Assembly: GCF_019801605.1 (NCBI RefSeq)
Contig: NZ_JAHVIT010000002.1
Location: forward strand, 372,001 to 436,000
DNA: 64,000 nucleotides
Direction of reading: 5' to 3'
DNA from: Maritimibacter alkaliphilus
Lineage (GTDB): Bacteria; Pseudomonadota; Alphaproteobacteria; Rhodobacterales; Rhodobacteraceae
Shown: positions 16,235 to 24,535 of the stretch, one piece after another
Layout: the number at the start of each line of letters is the position of its first letter
How positions within the stretch are numbered: position 1 is the first letter of the stretch
Notes under the pieces: generated by a model
What the model was told of the DNA's origin: nothing
Seen by the model: the letters and a program-made list of their open reading frames with translations, nothing else
The model's database searches: none
Program-made: the position numbers and the translations under genes

Positions 16235-17710
16235 TCAGCCGAAGAGCGACAGCAGGGATTGCGGTGCCTGGTTGGCAATTGCCATGGCCTGGATGGCCAG
16301 CTGCTGTTGCACCTGCAGGGCCTGCAGCCGCGCCGAGGTTTCCTCCATATTGGCATCGACCAGAGAGCCGATGCCGGATTTCAGGGAGTCCGTCAGCTTG
16401 CCAATGAAGGCCGATTGGGTCTCGATCCGGCCCTGGACAGAACCGAAGGAGGCTGCCGCGTCGATCGCGGTGTCGATGTAGGTCTCGATATTCTGCAGGG
16501 CGGCTGCCGTGCCTTCATCGGTCGTCACATCGATATTGCTCAGCCCGGCAAGGCCACCGGTTGCTTCACCGTCGGAACGGCCGGCTGCGGCGAAGGCGAG
16601 GGAGGCGCCGTCATTGTCAACCTGCAGCACATACTGGCCGGAGCTGTTGGTTGTCACGGCGGTCGAAATGTCGGCCAGGCCGGCTGCATCGATCGCCACC
16701 TTCAGGCCGTTCGCCACGTCCTCGAAGGTCTCGTTCTTGCCCGCGACGTAGTCGAAGTCCTGCGAGCCGATGGTGACGCGATAACCGTCGCCTTCGTTGA
16801 CGCCGGCGGTGGCGGAGAAGGTCACCGTCTCCGCACGCGCCTCGAGAGCCGCGTCGCCGGTATAGGTACCGGTCGTCCCGCCCGTGGAGCTGTAGGCCAG
16901 CGCGGTATCCTCGAAGGCAACGGTGGACGACAGCGTGATTGCCGCACCGGTCGCCGAGGCACTGATGCCCTCGATCCCGGCTGCGTTGATCGCCGCAGTC
17001 AGCCCGGCAGCCGCATCGTTCAGCGTGGTGGTGGTGGCGGTGAATGCAACCGTCTCATCGCCGATTTGCAGCCGCAGCACGTCGCCAATCGACTGCGCGG
17101 TGGCAAGCGTCAGGGTTTCGGTGATCGCCGTGTTCACCGCAGCCGCGGCGGAGGCCGTGGCGTTGGCCGAGAGATCGGTCCCCGCCGCGTTGTAGGACCC
17201 AGCGTCGAAGGTGAGATCCTGCCGGGCAACGGTGATCGAACTGGAGGACACGGTGCCGTTGTTCGCCCGGTCGAGGGACGAGAGAACCTCGACATCCTCG
17301 GAGCCCTGCAGCAGGTTCAGACCGTTGAACTGGGCGGCAGTGACCACGCTTTCGATCTGGTCGCTCAGCGCCTGGATATCGGTCTGAAGCTTGTTGCGGT
17401 CGACGTTTTCTTCCTGTGCGCCGATGATCTTGCCCTTCATCTGGGTCAGGAGATCGGTCACCGTCTCAGAGGCGGCACGGGCGGTCGCCACGGTGGATTC
17501 GCCGAGTGAAAGCGACTCGGAGATCGACTTGAAGCCCGCGACGTCGGATTCCATCACTTTCGAGATGGCCCAGACTGCGGAGTTGTCTTTCGCGTCGGCG
17601 ACGCGTTTACCGGTGGAAATCTGGCTCTGGGTCTCGGTCATCGACTTGTTGACCGATTTCAGGGTTTGCAGCGCAACCATCGCGCTGTTGTTCGTCAGAA
17701 TGCTGGACAT
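16235..17710 (-). CDS. fliC: Flagellin
   Basis: This is the filament subunit, 491 residues from the ATG at 17710 (AAGGGAA upstream). The long frame extends further but has no flagellin sequence there. The conserved D0/D1 N-terminus starts MSSILTNNSAMVALQTL and includes STGKRVADAKDNSAVWAIS. The C-terminus includes ETSARLQALQVQQQLAIQ and ends SLLSLFG. The central 200 or so residues are a Thr/Ala-rich variable region with repeated TVTFSAT- and DGYRVTIG-like strands. It is the only flagellin in the window. Export would use the chaperones and regulators next to it. Confidence 0.97.
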   Translation of the reverse strand: MSSILTNNSAMVALQTLKSVNKSMTETQSQISTGKRVADAKDNSAVWAISKVMESDVAGFKSISESLSLGESTVATARAASETVTDLLTQMKGKIIGAQEENVDRNKLQTDIQALSDQIESVVTAAQFNGLNLLQGSEDVEVLSSLDRANNGTVSSSSITVARQDLTFDAGSYNAAGTDLSANATASAAAAVNTAITETLTLATAQSIGDVLRLQIGDETVAFTATTTTLNDAAAGLTAAINAAGIEGISASATGAAITLSSTVAFEDTALAYSSTGGTTGTYTGDAALEARAETVTFSATAGVNEGDGYRVTIGSQDFDYVAGKNETFEDVANGLKVAIDAAGLADISTAVTTNSSGQYVLQVDNDGASLAFAAAGRSDGEATGGLAGLSNIDVTTDEGTAAALQNIETYIDTAIDAAASFGSVQGRIETQSAFIGKLTDSLKSGIGSLVDANMEETSARLQALQVQQQLAIQAMAIANQAPQSLLSLFG

Positions 17711-17822
17711 ACGATGTTCCCTTGGTCGTACAGCGCGTTTTGGCGCGGTTACATATGCCGTTCGCGCAGGGCGTTTGCCGCTGAGCGCCGGGTGCCATGT
17801 CGTTCTGACCATTGCAGCCATC

Positions 17823-17841
17823 TTCTGAACGATGTTCAGAA
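17823..17841. promoter_or_regulatory. Perfect palindrome upstream of flagellin
   Basis: TTCTGAAC-GAT-GTTCAGAA is a perfect 8+3+8 inverted repeat located 113 bases before the flagellin start codon and 121 bases after the flgN-like stop. No T-run follows on either strand, so it looks like a dimeric regulator site rather than a terminator. Confidence 0.6.
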
Positions 17842-17962
17842 CCGGGCCGCGCCATCCGGATCGGATGCAGGGGCACAATGCACGTTGAAGACCTAACGGA
17901 ACCCTAACTCCTCCCGGGCCAATGTAGTCGATTTGATGCAATTCGCCGGCATCCAGCGAACT

Positions 17963-18322
17963 TCAGGCACGCTTCTCGACCTGGTGATCCTGCTGTGTCG
18001 TGATTTCCCGGCGCTGCCCGGCCTCATCGTAGGTTTCGAGCGTCTTGCGAATCCGCCGCAACGTGCCCATCCGGGTCGCAACTGTGCGAATCCCCCGCAG
18101 GGTGCCGTCGAGCAGCGCCTGGTTCCGCAGAGCCTTGACCTGCAGCCCCTGCAACTCGCGCTCAGCCGCTCCTTCAAGCGTGCCGAGCTGCTCGATCAGG
18201 GTTTCCTTGCGTTCAAGGAGGGCTCGGATCGCAGTCAGGTCACCGGCGAGTAGCACGCGCCGCTCTTCCTCCAAGAGGGTATCAAGAGTATGGAACAGGT
18301 CTCTTTCATCGTCAGTATCCAT
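17963..18322 (-). CDS. FlgN-like flagellar chaperone
   Basis: This 119-residue all-helical acidic/basic protein (MDTDDERDLFHTLDTLLEEERRVL...) has a second helix containing LLERKETLIEQL, the typical FlgN pattern. FlgN is the export chaperone of hook-filament junction proteins FlgK and FlgL. It overlaps the flgJ-like gene by 11 bases, a pairing common in this group. Sequence conservation in FlgN is low, so the call rests on pattern and position. Confidence 0.75.
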   Translation of the reverse strand: MDTDDERDLFHTLDTLLEEERRVLLAGDLTAIRALLERKETLIEQLGTLEGAAERELQGLQVKALRNQALLDGTLRGIRTVATRMGTLRRIRKTLETYDEAGQRREITTQQDHQVEKRA

Positions 18323-18596
18323 GAATTTGCCTTTCTTTCAGTGCGTTGAAGAGGGTTTCTGCAAGGCCGATCCCGCCGGCCGCAGCCATGGCCCGAGCCT
18401 GTTCGTCGCGCAGCAGAGACGCGAACTGCGCCTCTCCGGCGCCACCACCGAAGCCCTCGGGGACTTCGCCCAGCTTGGCGGCCTTGAGCATTTCAGAGAG
18501 GAAGGCAGCCTCCAACTCCATCGCCGCCGCGCGCAGGGCGGGGTCGACGCGTGATGGCGGTGCAGCGGTGGATATGCCGGCAACAGGATCAGGCAT
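18312..18596 (-). CDS. flgJ: Rod-binding protein, single-domain FlgJ (CheL type)
   Basis: This 94-residue protein matches only the N-terminal rod-binding domain of FlgJ: AAAMELEAAFLSEMLKAA and the FASLLRDEQARAMAAAGGIGLAETL helix. The muramidase half of enterobacterial FlgJ is absent. In Caulobacter the equivalent is called CheL. The wall-cutting function is probably supplied by the separate transglycosylase at 2816-3658. It is the first gene of the minus-strand run ahead of the flgN-like gene and is divergent from fliK. Confidence 0.85.
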   Translation of the reverse strand: MPDPVAGISTAAPPSRVDPALRAAAMELEAAFLSEMLKAAKLGEVPEGFGGGAGEAQFASLLRDEQARAMAAAGGIGLAETLFNALKERQIHGY

Positions 18597-18708
18597 TGGT
18601 TAGCTCCAATTGGACCTAGTTTCCCCAAGTCTGGCCGTGGACCGGTAAAGATGTGGTAATCAAAGGGGGGCAGTCTGAGTGCACGAAGGAAGAATTCCCG
18701 AGGCACGC

Positions 18709-21700
18709 ATGACACCCTCTGCCATCCTGACCCTCCTGACCGCGTTCCGCCCCCAGCGTGACGATCTGCAAAAGACGGAGGACCCCACCGCGGCCTCGTT
18801 CGCCTCCTTCATGGAGCTTGAGAGTGGCGGCGGCCCGGAGAATGCGCACGTTAGCTCGGGCTCCGACCCGTCGGATGACGAAACTTCAGGAAAATGGCGA
18901 GAGTCGGAGGCGTCGTCTGCTTCCGAGGTTGAGCCCTTGATCGATGAGCCCGGATGGCAGCTATCGGACACCCCGACTCGGTTAGGCGACTTTTCGTTTG
19001 AATGGGAAGGCCGCGAACAGGCGCCTGAAGCGCAAGGAACCAGGTCTATGGGTCTTCTCGATCTGCGCAGAGACGGGGAGGCGGCGCGCTCCTGGGAGCC
19101 GTCAGCCCGAGGTGAGACAAATGTTCTGCCACTCGTAGTTGAAGATGCGCCGCGTTCGAGTGACGGCGCTGCCGCAAGGTCCGGTGATCGCAATGACGCC
19201 GGGGGATCTGTGCCGGGCTTTCGGGGCGGGACGATGGGCCGCGAGATGCAGGCCGCGACGCCAGAATCGCCCAAGCCAGTCATCGCTCGATCATCGCCGA
19301 CCCTCGATACACCTGGAGGTCGGGACGAAATCACGAAGAACGGCGCTCAACCGGCAAACGCACGCTTGGGACCCGTCTCTCAGGCCGCAGGCGCCTCTGC
19401 AGGCGGACCGGTTGCTAGTGGAAGTGAATGGTCTCGTGATGGTGCTTCCGGACGCGACGGCGCTGCCGAATACGGGGAAACGAAAGTGGCGTGGTCGCAG
19501 GATGAGGGGGCGACTGCGCCACAGCGGCTGCTGCGCGCGGAAAGACCGAACATTGCCGCGCTTCAATATCTAGGGGCCGTGCCGACGATGTTCGGCGCAA
19601 CGAAGCCTGCTGGCCAACGCGTCCAGGATATGAGCCGTGTAGAGCGATCAGAGGCCCTACATGAGTATGATGTGGCCCGTACGACGCCGGATGCTCGCAC
19701 TGCCCTGTCACTGCACGAGCACATTTCACCTCACGAGCGACGGCAGCACCAGTCGAATACGGCCGAGTCGCGCGGGTCGCTGCCGGTTCGCCAGCCCTCG
19801 GAACAGGGGGCGGCCGAGGAAGGTGCACGAGGTATCTTGGACCCGGCACCGGGTGACACCCCGGAACCGGCTTCCAGTCCGCGTATTTCGGGCATCGATG
19901 AGGCGCGGACGTTGGGCCGGCCCCTCCCCGCCTTTACCGATGTACCGACGCAGGCGCGAGACGGTGTGCCGCGTGGATCGACCTTGGATCGGCCCCCGCT
20001 TGAGCCCCCGGGCGACTGGCACGGAGCTGTCCTAAAGGGGCCGCCATCGGCGACGTCCCTCGGACGCCGATTCGAGGGGGAGGGTGAGAGGCCATGGCTG
20101 AGTGCCTTGGCAGGCACGTCCGCGGGCTCAGCAGGGACGAGTGCATTCGCCGGTTCTTCCGAATGTGATGATCGGGGCCGGGCCAATATTGGTGCGGCGT
20201 ATTCGCTGGCAGGGCGCCGTCCGAACGGACAGGTCACGGTTGATTTCAAAGGCGACGTGCGGGTGGAAGTGCCACGCCTGCAGGTGCCGGCGCGAGCGAC
20301 GGGTACGTCGGATGTACAGAGCAATCAGATTGCTGCGCGCCATTCCGGGAAGGTGAGGACAGCGCCACACCGCGAGGTGATGTGGCCCTTGGTTCAGGAA
20401 CCGATGTCGACCAGAACTGCCTCTGCGGACGCCAATGGCGGTCCGCAGCGTGCCATGGGCGGGTCACAGCACCAAGTGCGGCGCATTGAGCGTGAGGTAG
20501 AGGTTTCAGTTAATGCAAACCCACAGAACCCTACCCGGACGGAAATGCGGCAAAGCACGATGCATGGCCGCGACCTGGTCTCCGGGCCTGAAAAAGTGGC
20601 TGAGGGGGCTCGCCATGAGCATGGCCGGATAGGGCGTTTCACGCAGCTCCAGCCCAGAGGGGACAGCACAAAAATCCAGAAACTCACAGAACGTCATGCT
20701 GGGCAGAACGCGGGTGTCGCGCGAAGTTCTGTCACCCCCCCTCTGGCGCCTTCGCAGACGAGTCTGAGTGGTAGTGACGCACGCATACAGGGCGCCATGG
20801 TTCCCCCGGCCAGGCTCGATTCCACTGTGGCGGGCCCGATGAGCGCGAATGTGGCCTCTGCTACCGGCGCGGGGGATGAACCCACTGTCCCACTAGGGTC
20901 AGCCGCCGCGTATAGGGCTGGGCTCAATGCCGGTGGTGCGAGCGATGAGACCAGCCCGGATACGGGGAACCATTTGCTGAGGGCAGCAGGTGGAACATCA
21001 GGGCCTGTGCAGTTGACCGCGCTCGGTTCAGGCATGCATCACCGCGGTTCGACCGATACCCCGCGCATGGACGACGGGCTTGGTCTTCGAAGAGGAGTGG
21101 CAATTGTAGGCCGCAGGGAGGCAATGAACCGCTCGACCCAGCCAGCAGGCCCGTCAGATGTGCCTTCACCAGCGCTTCGTCAGGATGCAGGCGGTCTGCT
21201 TCTGCGAGCGCACGTGCCCGCGACGCGATCAGAACTCCCCCGTGAGAATGCCGGAGCCGTGCCGGTGCCGAGAGCGGATAGTGAGCCCGGCTCGGGTCAG
21301 TCTTTGACCGCTCCGGGCCATGAGCGAACCCGTACCCCAGCTTTGGATGCGCCCCGGTCTCTCGCATCGGGTGAGCCACGACAGCGCGTCATCGCATCAG
21401 GCGTCATGACGCGCGAGGTGCAAGGCGGAGTGTCCTCTTCCGCGGACGTGCCATCCTCCTTCATGACACAGGCGGAACCTCCGTCGCCCCGGGCTTCTCG
21501 GGAGAACTCCGGTAGGGGAATGGCGGACTCACAAGGTAGACGTGCAGCGTCCCTAGGCGATGTCGGAACGGGATCAGTCTCAGCGGTTTCGGCGAAGGTG
21601 GCAGCGACGCGCTCGACCGACGTTCCTCCGCATGGGGCCTTGGTGGATGGGCCGCGGGAACGTGTGGCTTCGAGACCGGAGAGCGCATGGGTAGCAGGCG

Positions 21701-23130
21701 CGGAAGATGGCAAGCGCGATTCAGGACGGAGTGAAGGCCGAGACCGGCAGCCGATTATCCGGAAGCGTTTGCATGAGGCCCCCGCCCGCCACGCGCCGAA
21801 CGCCAAGGTAAAGAAATTTGCTTCTGTCGCCTCTTGGGGTGCGCGTTTGGCGCGCGATCGTACGGCGGGACCCAATGCAAGCCCTGTCGCGGGGCCTGTG
21901 GAGACGGGGGACGGGGCGTTCACAACGCGTGAAGGTAAAAGTCGGGATGCCGGCCACCCAGAGGGTGTGCCAGTCGGGTGGGGCGGCGCCCGGATTGGCG
22001 CGACGCGGCCTACAATTGGTACGCAGAAAACGGCAAGCGTGACCGGTTATTCCTCAGTGCGTCAGGATGGTTTAACCGAAAATCGCAAGACCGAGGCGCA
22101 GCCGGCCCTTGATCCGTTGAGTGGGGAAGGCGCGCAGGCGCTCCGTCCAGAATCCAAGCCAGGTGCGGTCGTGCTGGCTGAGCTGCCCTGCAAGGTGGCG
22201 CTGCCCGTTCGCACAATCGCCGCGCGTGCCGCGGCAAGGCCGTTGCGGCCACCTCAGTTGACCGAGCGGCTCGACACGGGCGGCCAGACACAGGCTCGTC
22301 TTGCCCCGCATGTCAGTGGCTGGACTGCTTCGCCTGAAGCACATCAAAAGCCTCAGTCTCATCCTCAGCCTCAGCCGCAAGCGCTTGAAGACAGGCCTCT
22401 CCTGCGCGCCGGGCCGGTATTGGAGAACCGAAGGGGGCGTTCGTTCGACGCCCCGCGGGAGGCTGAAGACCTGAGGTCTTCGCCATACGCCTCCTCTCGT
22501 CCCGTGGCATCGCCCATGACGAAGATGATGCCCGAGGCTGCGGCTCTGAGAGCGAGGAACGCGGAGGGAGGCGCATCAGGCGATGGTGGGGCGCTGCAGG
22601 CGCCCGATGAGATGTTGCTCTCTGTTGGGCCGTCTTCGATGGCCCCCGAGGAGCGCGGGATGTCCGCTCCGACGCGCGAGGTGCAGGCCGATCTGTTGCA
22701 CCATCCGAAGGCCGCGGTCCGGCAGATGGCCCAGCAGGTCGCCGCTGCGGCGCGCAGCGTCGTGGATACCGCAGTCGAGGTGCGGATGCGCCCGGAGGAA
22801 CTGGGGCATGTGAGGATGGCAGTGCATCATATGGAGGGCGGTGTCTTCCTGCATATCACGGCGGAACGCGCGGAGACACTTGATCTGATGCGCCGCCATG
22901 CGGACCCGCTGATGAAGGAATTGCAGGAGGAGGGATACGGGGACGTCCGCCTCCTCTTTGACCGGCAGGACGGCGCGGGGGACAGCGCAGGCGGTCGGGA
23001 CAGGGACACGGGACAGGAACGCACGGACGGGATGCGGGCCCCGGCTGCTGGACCGGTCGCGATGGATCCTGCGCCGCCCCCGGCAGTGAACGATCCGGCT
23101 GTGCTGGCCGGGCTGGACCTCAGACTTTAG
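18709..23130 (+). CDS. fliK: Very long FliK-type hook-length control protein
   Basis: FliK is the secreted ruler that stops hook growth and triggers the FlhB switch. From the ATG at 18709 (GAGG five bases upstream) the protein is 1473 residues; a GTG at 18679 would add ten. Residues 1 to about 1300 are low-complexity, apparently disordered, rich in Ser, Gly, Ala, Pro, Arg and Glu. The C-terminal Flg_hook domain is clear near 1325-1430, with VEVRMRPEELGHVRMAVHH and ITAERAETLDLMRRHADPLMKEL. Typical FliK is about 400-700 residues. Codon choice in the long middle looks less biased than in neighbouring genes. flgD follows eight to fourteen bases later. Confidence 0.87.
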   Translation: MTPSAILTLLTAFRPQRDDLQKTEDPTAASFASFMELESGGGPENAHVSSGSDPSDDETSGKWRESEASSASEVEPLIDEPGWQLSDTPTRLGDFSFEWEGREQAPEAQGTRSMGLLDLRRDGEAARSWEPSARGETNVLPLVVEDAPRSSDGAAARSGDRNDAGGSVPGFRGGTMGREMQAATPESPKPVIARSSPTLDTPGGRDEITKNGAQPANARLGPVSQAAGASAGGPVASGSEWSRDGASGRDGAAEYGETKVAWSQDEGATAPQRLLRAERPNIAALQYLGAVPTMFGATKPAGQRVQDMSRVERSEALHEYDVARTTPDARTALSLHEHISPHERRQHQSNTAESRGSLPVRQPSEQGAAEEGARGILDPAPGDTPEPASSPRISGIDEARTLGRPLPAFTDVPTQARDGVPRGSTLDRPPLEPPGDWHGAVLKGPPSATSLGRRFEGEGERPWLSALAGTSAGSAGTSAFAGSSECDDRGRANIGAAYSLAGRRPNGQVTVDFKGDVRVEVPRLQVPARATGTSDVQSNQIAARHSGKVRTAPHREVMWPLVQEPMSTRTASADANGGPQRAMGGSQHQVRRIEREVEVSVNANPQNPTRTEMRQSTMHGRDLVSGPEKVAEGARHEHGRIGRFTQLQPRGDSTKIQKLTERHAGQNAGVARSSVTPPLAPSQTSLSGSDARIQGAMVPPARLDSTVAGPMSANVASATGAGDEPTVPLGSAAAYRAGLNAGGASDETSPDTGNHLLRAAGGTSGPVQLTALGSGMHHRGSTDTPRMDDGLGLRRGVAIVGRREAMNRSTQPAGPSDVPSPALRQDAGGLLLRAHVPATRSELPRENAGAVPVPRADSEPGSGQSLTAPGHERTRTPALDAPRSLASGEPRQRVIASGVMTREVQGGVSSSADVPSSFMTQAEPPSPRASRENSGRGMADSQGRRAASLGDVGTGSVSAVSAKVAATRSTDVPPHGALVDGPRERVASRPESAWVAGAEDGKRDSGRSEGRDRQPIIRKRLHEAPARHAPNAKVKKFASVASWGARLARDRTAGPNASPVAGPVETGDGAFTTREGKSRDAGHPEGVPVGWGGARIGATRPTIGTQKTASVTGYSSVRQDGLTENRKTEAQPALDPLSGEGAQALRPESKPGAVVLAELPCKVALPVRTIAARAAARPLRPPQLTERLDTGGQTQARLAPHVSGWTASPEAHQKPQSHPQPQPQALEDRPLLRAGPVLENRRGRSFDAPREAEDLRSSPYASSRPVASPMTKMMPEAAALRARNAEGGASGDGGALQAPDEMLLSVGPSSMAPEERGMSAPTREVQADLLHHPKAAVRQMAQQVAAAARSVVDTAVEVRMRPEELGHVRMAVHHMEGGVFLHITAERAETLDLMRRHADPLMKELQEEGYGDVRLLFDRQDGAGDSAGGRDRDTGQERTDGMRAPAAGPVAMDPAPPPAVNDPAVLAGLDLRL

Positions 23131-23144
23131 GAGACGCCTTGACC

Positions 23145-23834
23145 ATGACAGACTCGATTACCAGCGCAGCGGCTGCGCAGCAGGTCTCGAATACCGGGGC
23201 GAATGTCGCCGCAAGCGCCAAGGCGGGGGCGATCCTAAGTTCGGATTTCCAGACCTTCCTCAACATGATGGCCACGCAGCTGACCAATCAGGATCCGCTG
23301 GACCCGGTAGATGCGGATGACTTTGCCGTGCAGCTCGCCACCTTCTCGGGGGTGGAGCAGCAGGTGCTGACGAACCAGTTGCTGGAGAGCCTGCATGGCC
23401 AGATGGCGATCTCGAGCCTCGCCCAGACATCGGGCTGGGTCGGAATGGAGGCGCGCAGCCTCGCACCCGCCTACTGGGAGGGGGACGCGGTCACGTTGTC
23501 CCCGAACCCGCTGGCCGCGGCCGAGGCGGCCTTCGTCGTAGTGCGCAACGAATCGGGCACCCAGATGGCACGGTTCGAGGTTCCGGTCTCGGCCGATCCG
23601 GTGACCTGGGACGGAACCGACGACAGCGGCGCGGTGCTGCCCTATGGCTACTACAGTTTCGAGTTGGAGAATATCATCGACGATGCGGTCGCCGCCACGG
23701 ACCGGATGGAAACCTACGGCCTGATCACGGAGAGCCAGTCGCAGAATGGCACGCTGCTACTGGTGCTGAAGGGCGGCGGGCGCATCCTGATGGAAGATGT
23801 GACCGGGCTGCGCCGCCCGGTCGACACGGTGTGA
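23145..23834 (+). CDS. flgD: Hook scaffolding protein FlgD
   Basis: FlgD caps the growing hook. The ATG at 23145 with AGGAGA ten bases upstream is preferred over a TTG six bases earlier, giving 229 residues. The N-terminus has the signature FQTFLNMMATQLTNQDPLDPVDADDFAVQLATFSGVEQ (given in pieces in the family profile). The C-terminal half carries the FLG-type beta domain with WDGTDDSGAVLPYGYYSFE. It pairs with fliK as in most flagellar systems. flgE is expected nearby in other genomes but is absent here. Confidence 0.96.
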   Translation: MTDSITSAAAAQQVSNTGANVAASAKAGAILSSDFQTFLNMMATQLTNQDPLDPVDADDFAVQLATFSGVEQQVLTNQLLESLHGQMAISSLAQTSGWVGMEARSLAPAYWEGDAVTLSPNPLAAAEAAFVVVRNESGTQMARFEVPVSADPVTWDGTDDSGAVLPYGYYSFELENIIDDAVAATDRMETYGLITESQSQNGTLLLVLKGGGRILMEDVTGLRRPVDTV

Positions 23835-23863
23835 TCACCGGCGGGTCTCTGCCGGTTGCGCGG

Positions 23864-24535
23864 TCAGCGGCGCAGGTACTGGATCTCGAGATAGCCGTTG
23901 TCGGGCCCGACCCACTGGGTCGACTTCACCACAAGGCCGTTGCCGTCGACCCAATAGGTGTTCTCGAATTCCTCTTCCTTGTTCAGGCACTTCTCGGTCA
24001 TCACCGTGGTCGAGGCCGAGACGACGCCGGCCGATACCGCCTCGCTTCCGGCGCGCTCCACGTAGCAGGTGACGGACTGCTCGTAGGTGTGGTTCTCGGC
24101 GTCGAGGTAGCGGCGGAACCGGTTCGCCACGCCGCCCTTGCGGGTGGTCACCAGTTGCCGGACCTCGCGGTCGGTGGCGTTCATGATGTCCTGCCCCAGC
24201 CCGCGGGTCCCGGTGAGGATACCGTCCACCATGGTCAGGGTCCGCCGGTCGCCGGTGATGAAGGTCTCGTAGGGCCCGTTGGAGGCGATCCGCCGCAGCA
24301 CGGCGGTGCTGTTGCGCGAGGGCACCTGTGCCAGCAGCATCGGCCCGTTGAACCGCTGCAGGGCCCCCTGGATCTCGGCCTGGCTGACGGTGTGGTTCGA
24401 CTGGCCCTTGCCGGGCGTGAAGGAGGCCACGACCCGCTTGACGGCTTCCTGCCGGCCCTCGGTGGTGCCACAGGCGGCGAGGGTCAGCACGACCAGAGCG
24501 GCGGCTGCTGTCTTGAACTTGCGCGTCACGCTCAT
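23864..24535 (-). CDS. yjbF: YjbF/GfcB family lipoprotein
   Basis: This 223-residue outer-membrane lipoprotein has a signal peptide ending LTLAAC (Cys 22). The body matches the YjbF/GfcB family: FNGPMLLAQVPSR, the NGPYETFITGDRRTLTMVDGILTGTRGLG segment, and the Cys-containing VTCYVERAG. Family members work with YjbH in export or anchoring of an exopolysaccharide. It overlaps the yjbH stop by four bases. yjbE and yjbG are not found. Confidence 0.85.
   Translation of the reverse strand: MSVTRKFKTAAAALVVLTLAACGTTEGRQEAVKRVVASFTPGKGQSNHTVSQAEIQGALQRFNGPMLLAQVPSRNSTAVLRRIASNGPYETFITGDRRTLTMVDGILTGTRGLGQDIMNATDREVRQLVTTRKGGVANRFRRYLDAENHTYEQSVTCYVERAGSEAVSAGVVSASTTVMTEKCLNKEEEFENTYWVDGNGLVVKSTQWVGPDNGYLEIQYLRR

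Noticed and set aside
17750-17790. Sigma-54 promoter before flagellin
   Set aside because: TGGCAC is present on the minus strand, but the matching -12 GC is not at the required spacing.
17893-17907. CTAA-N7-CTAA resembling a CtrA site upstream of flagellin
   Set aside because: Two mismatches to the consensus; too weak to list alongside the better match at 12779-12793.
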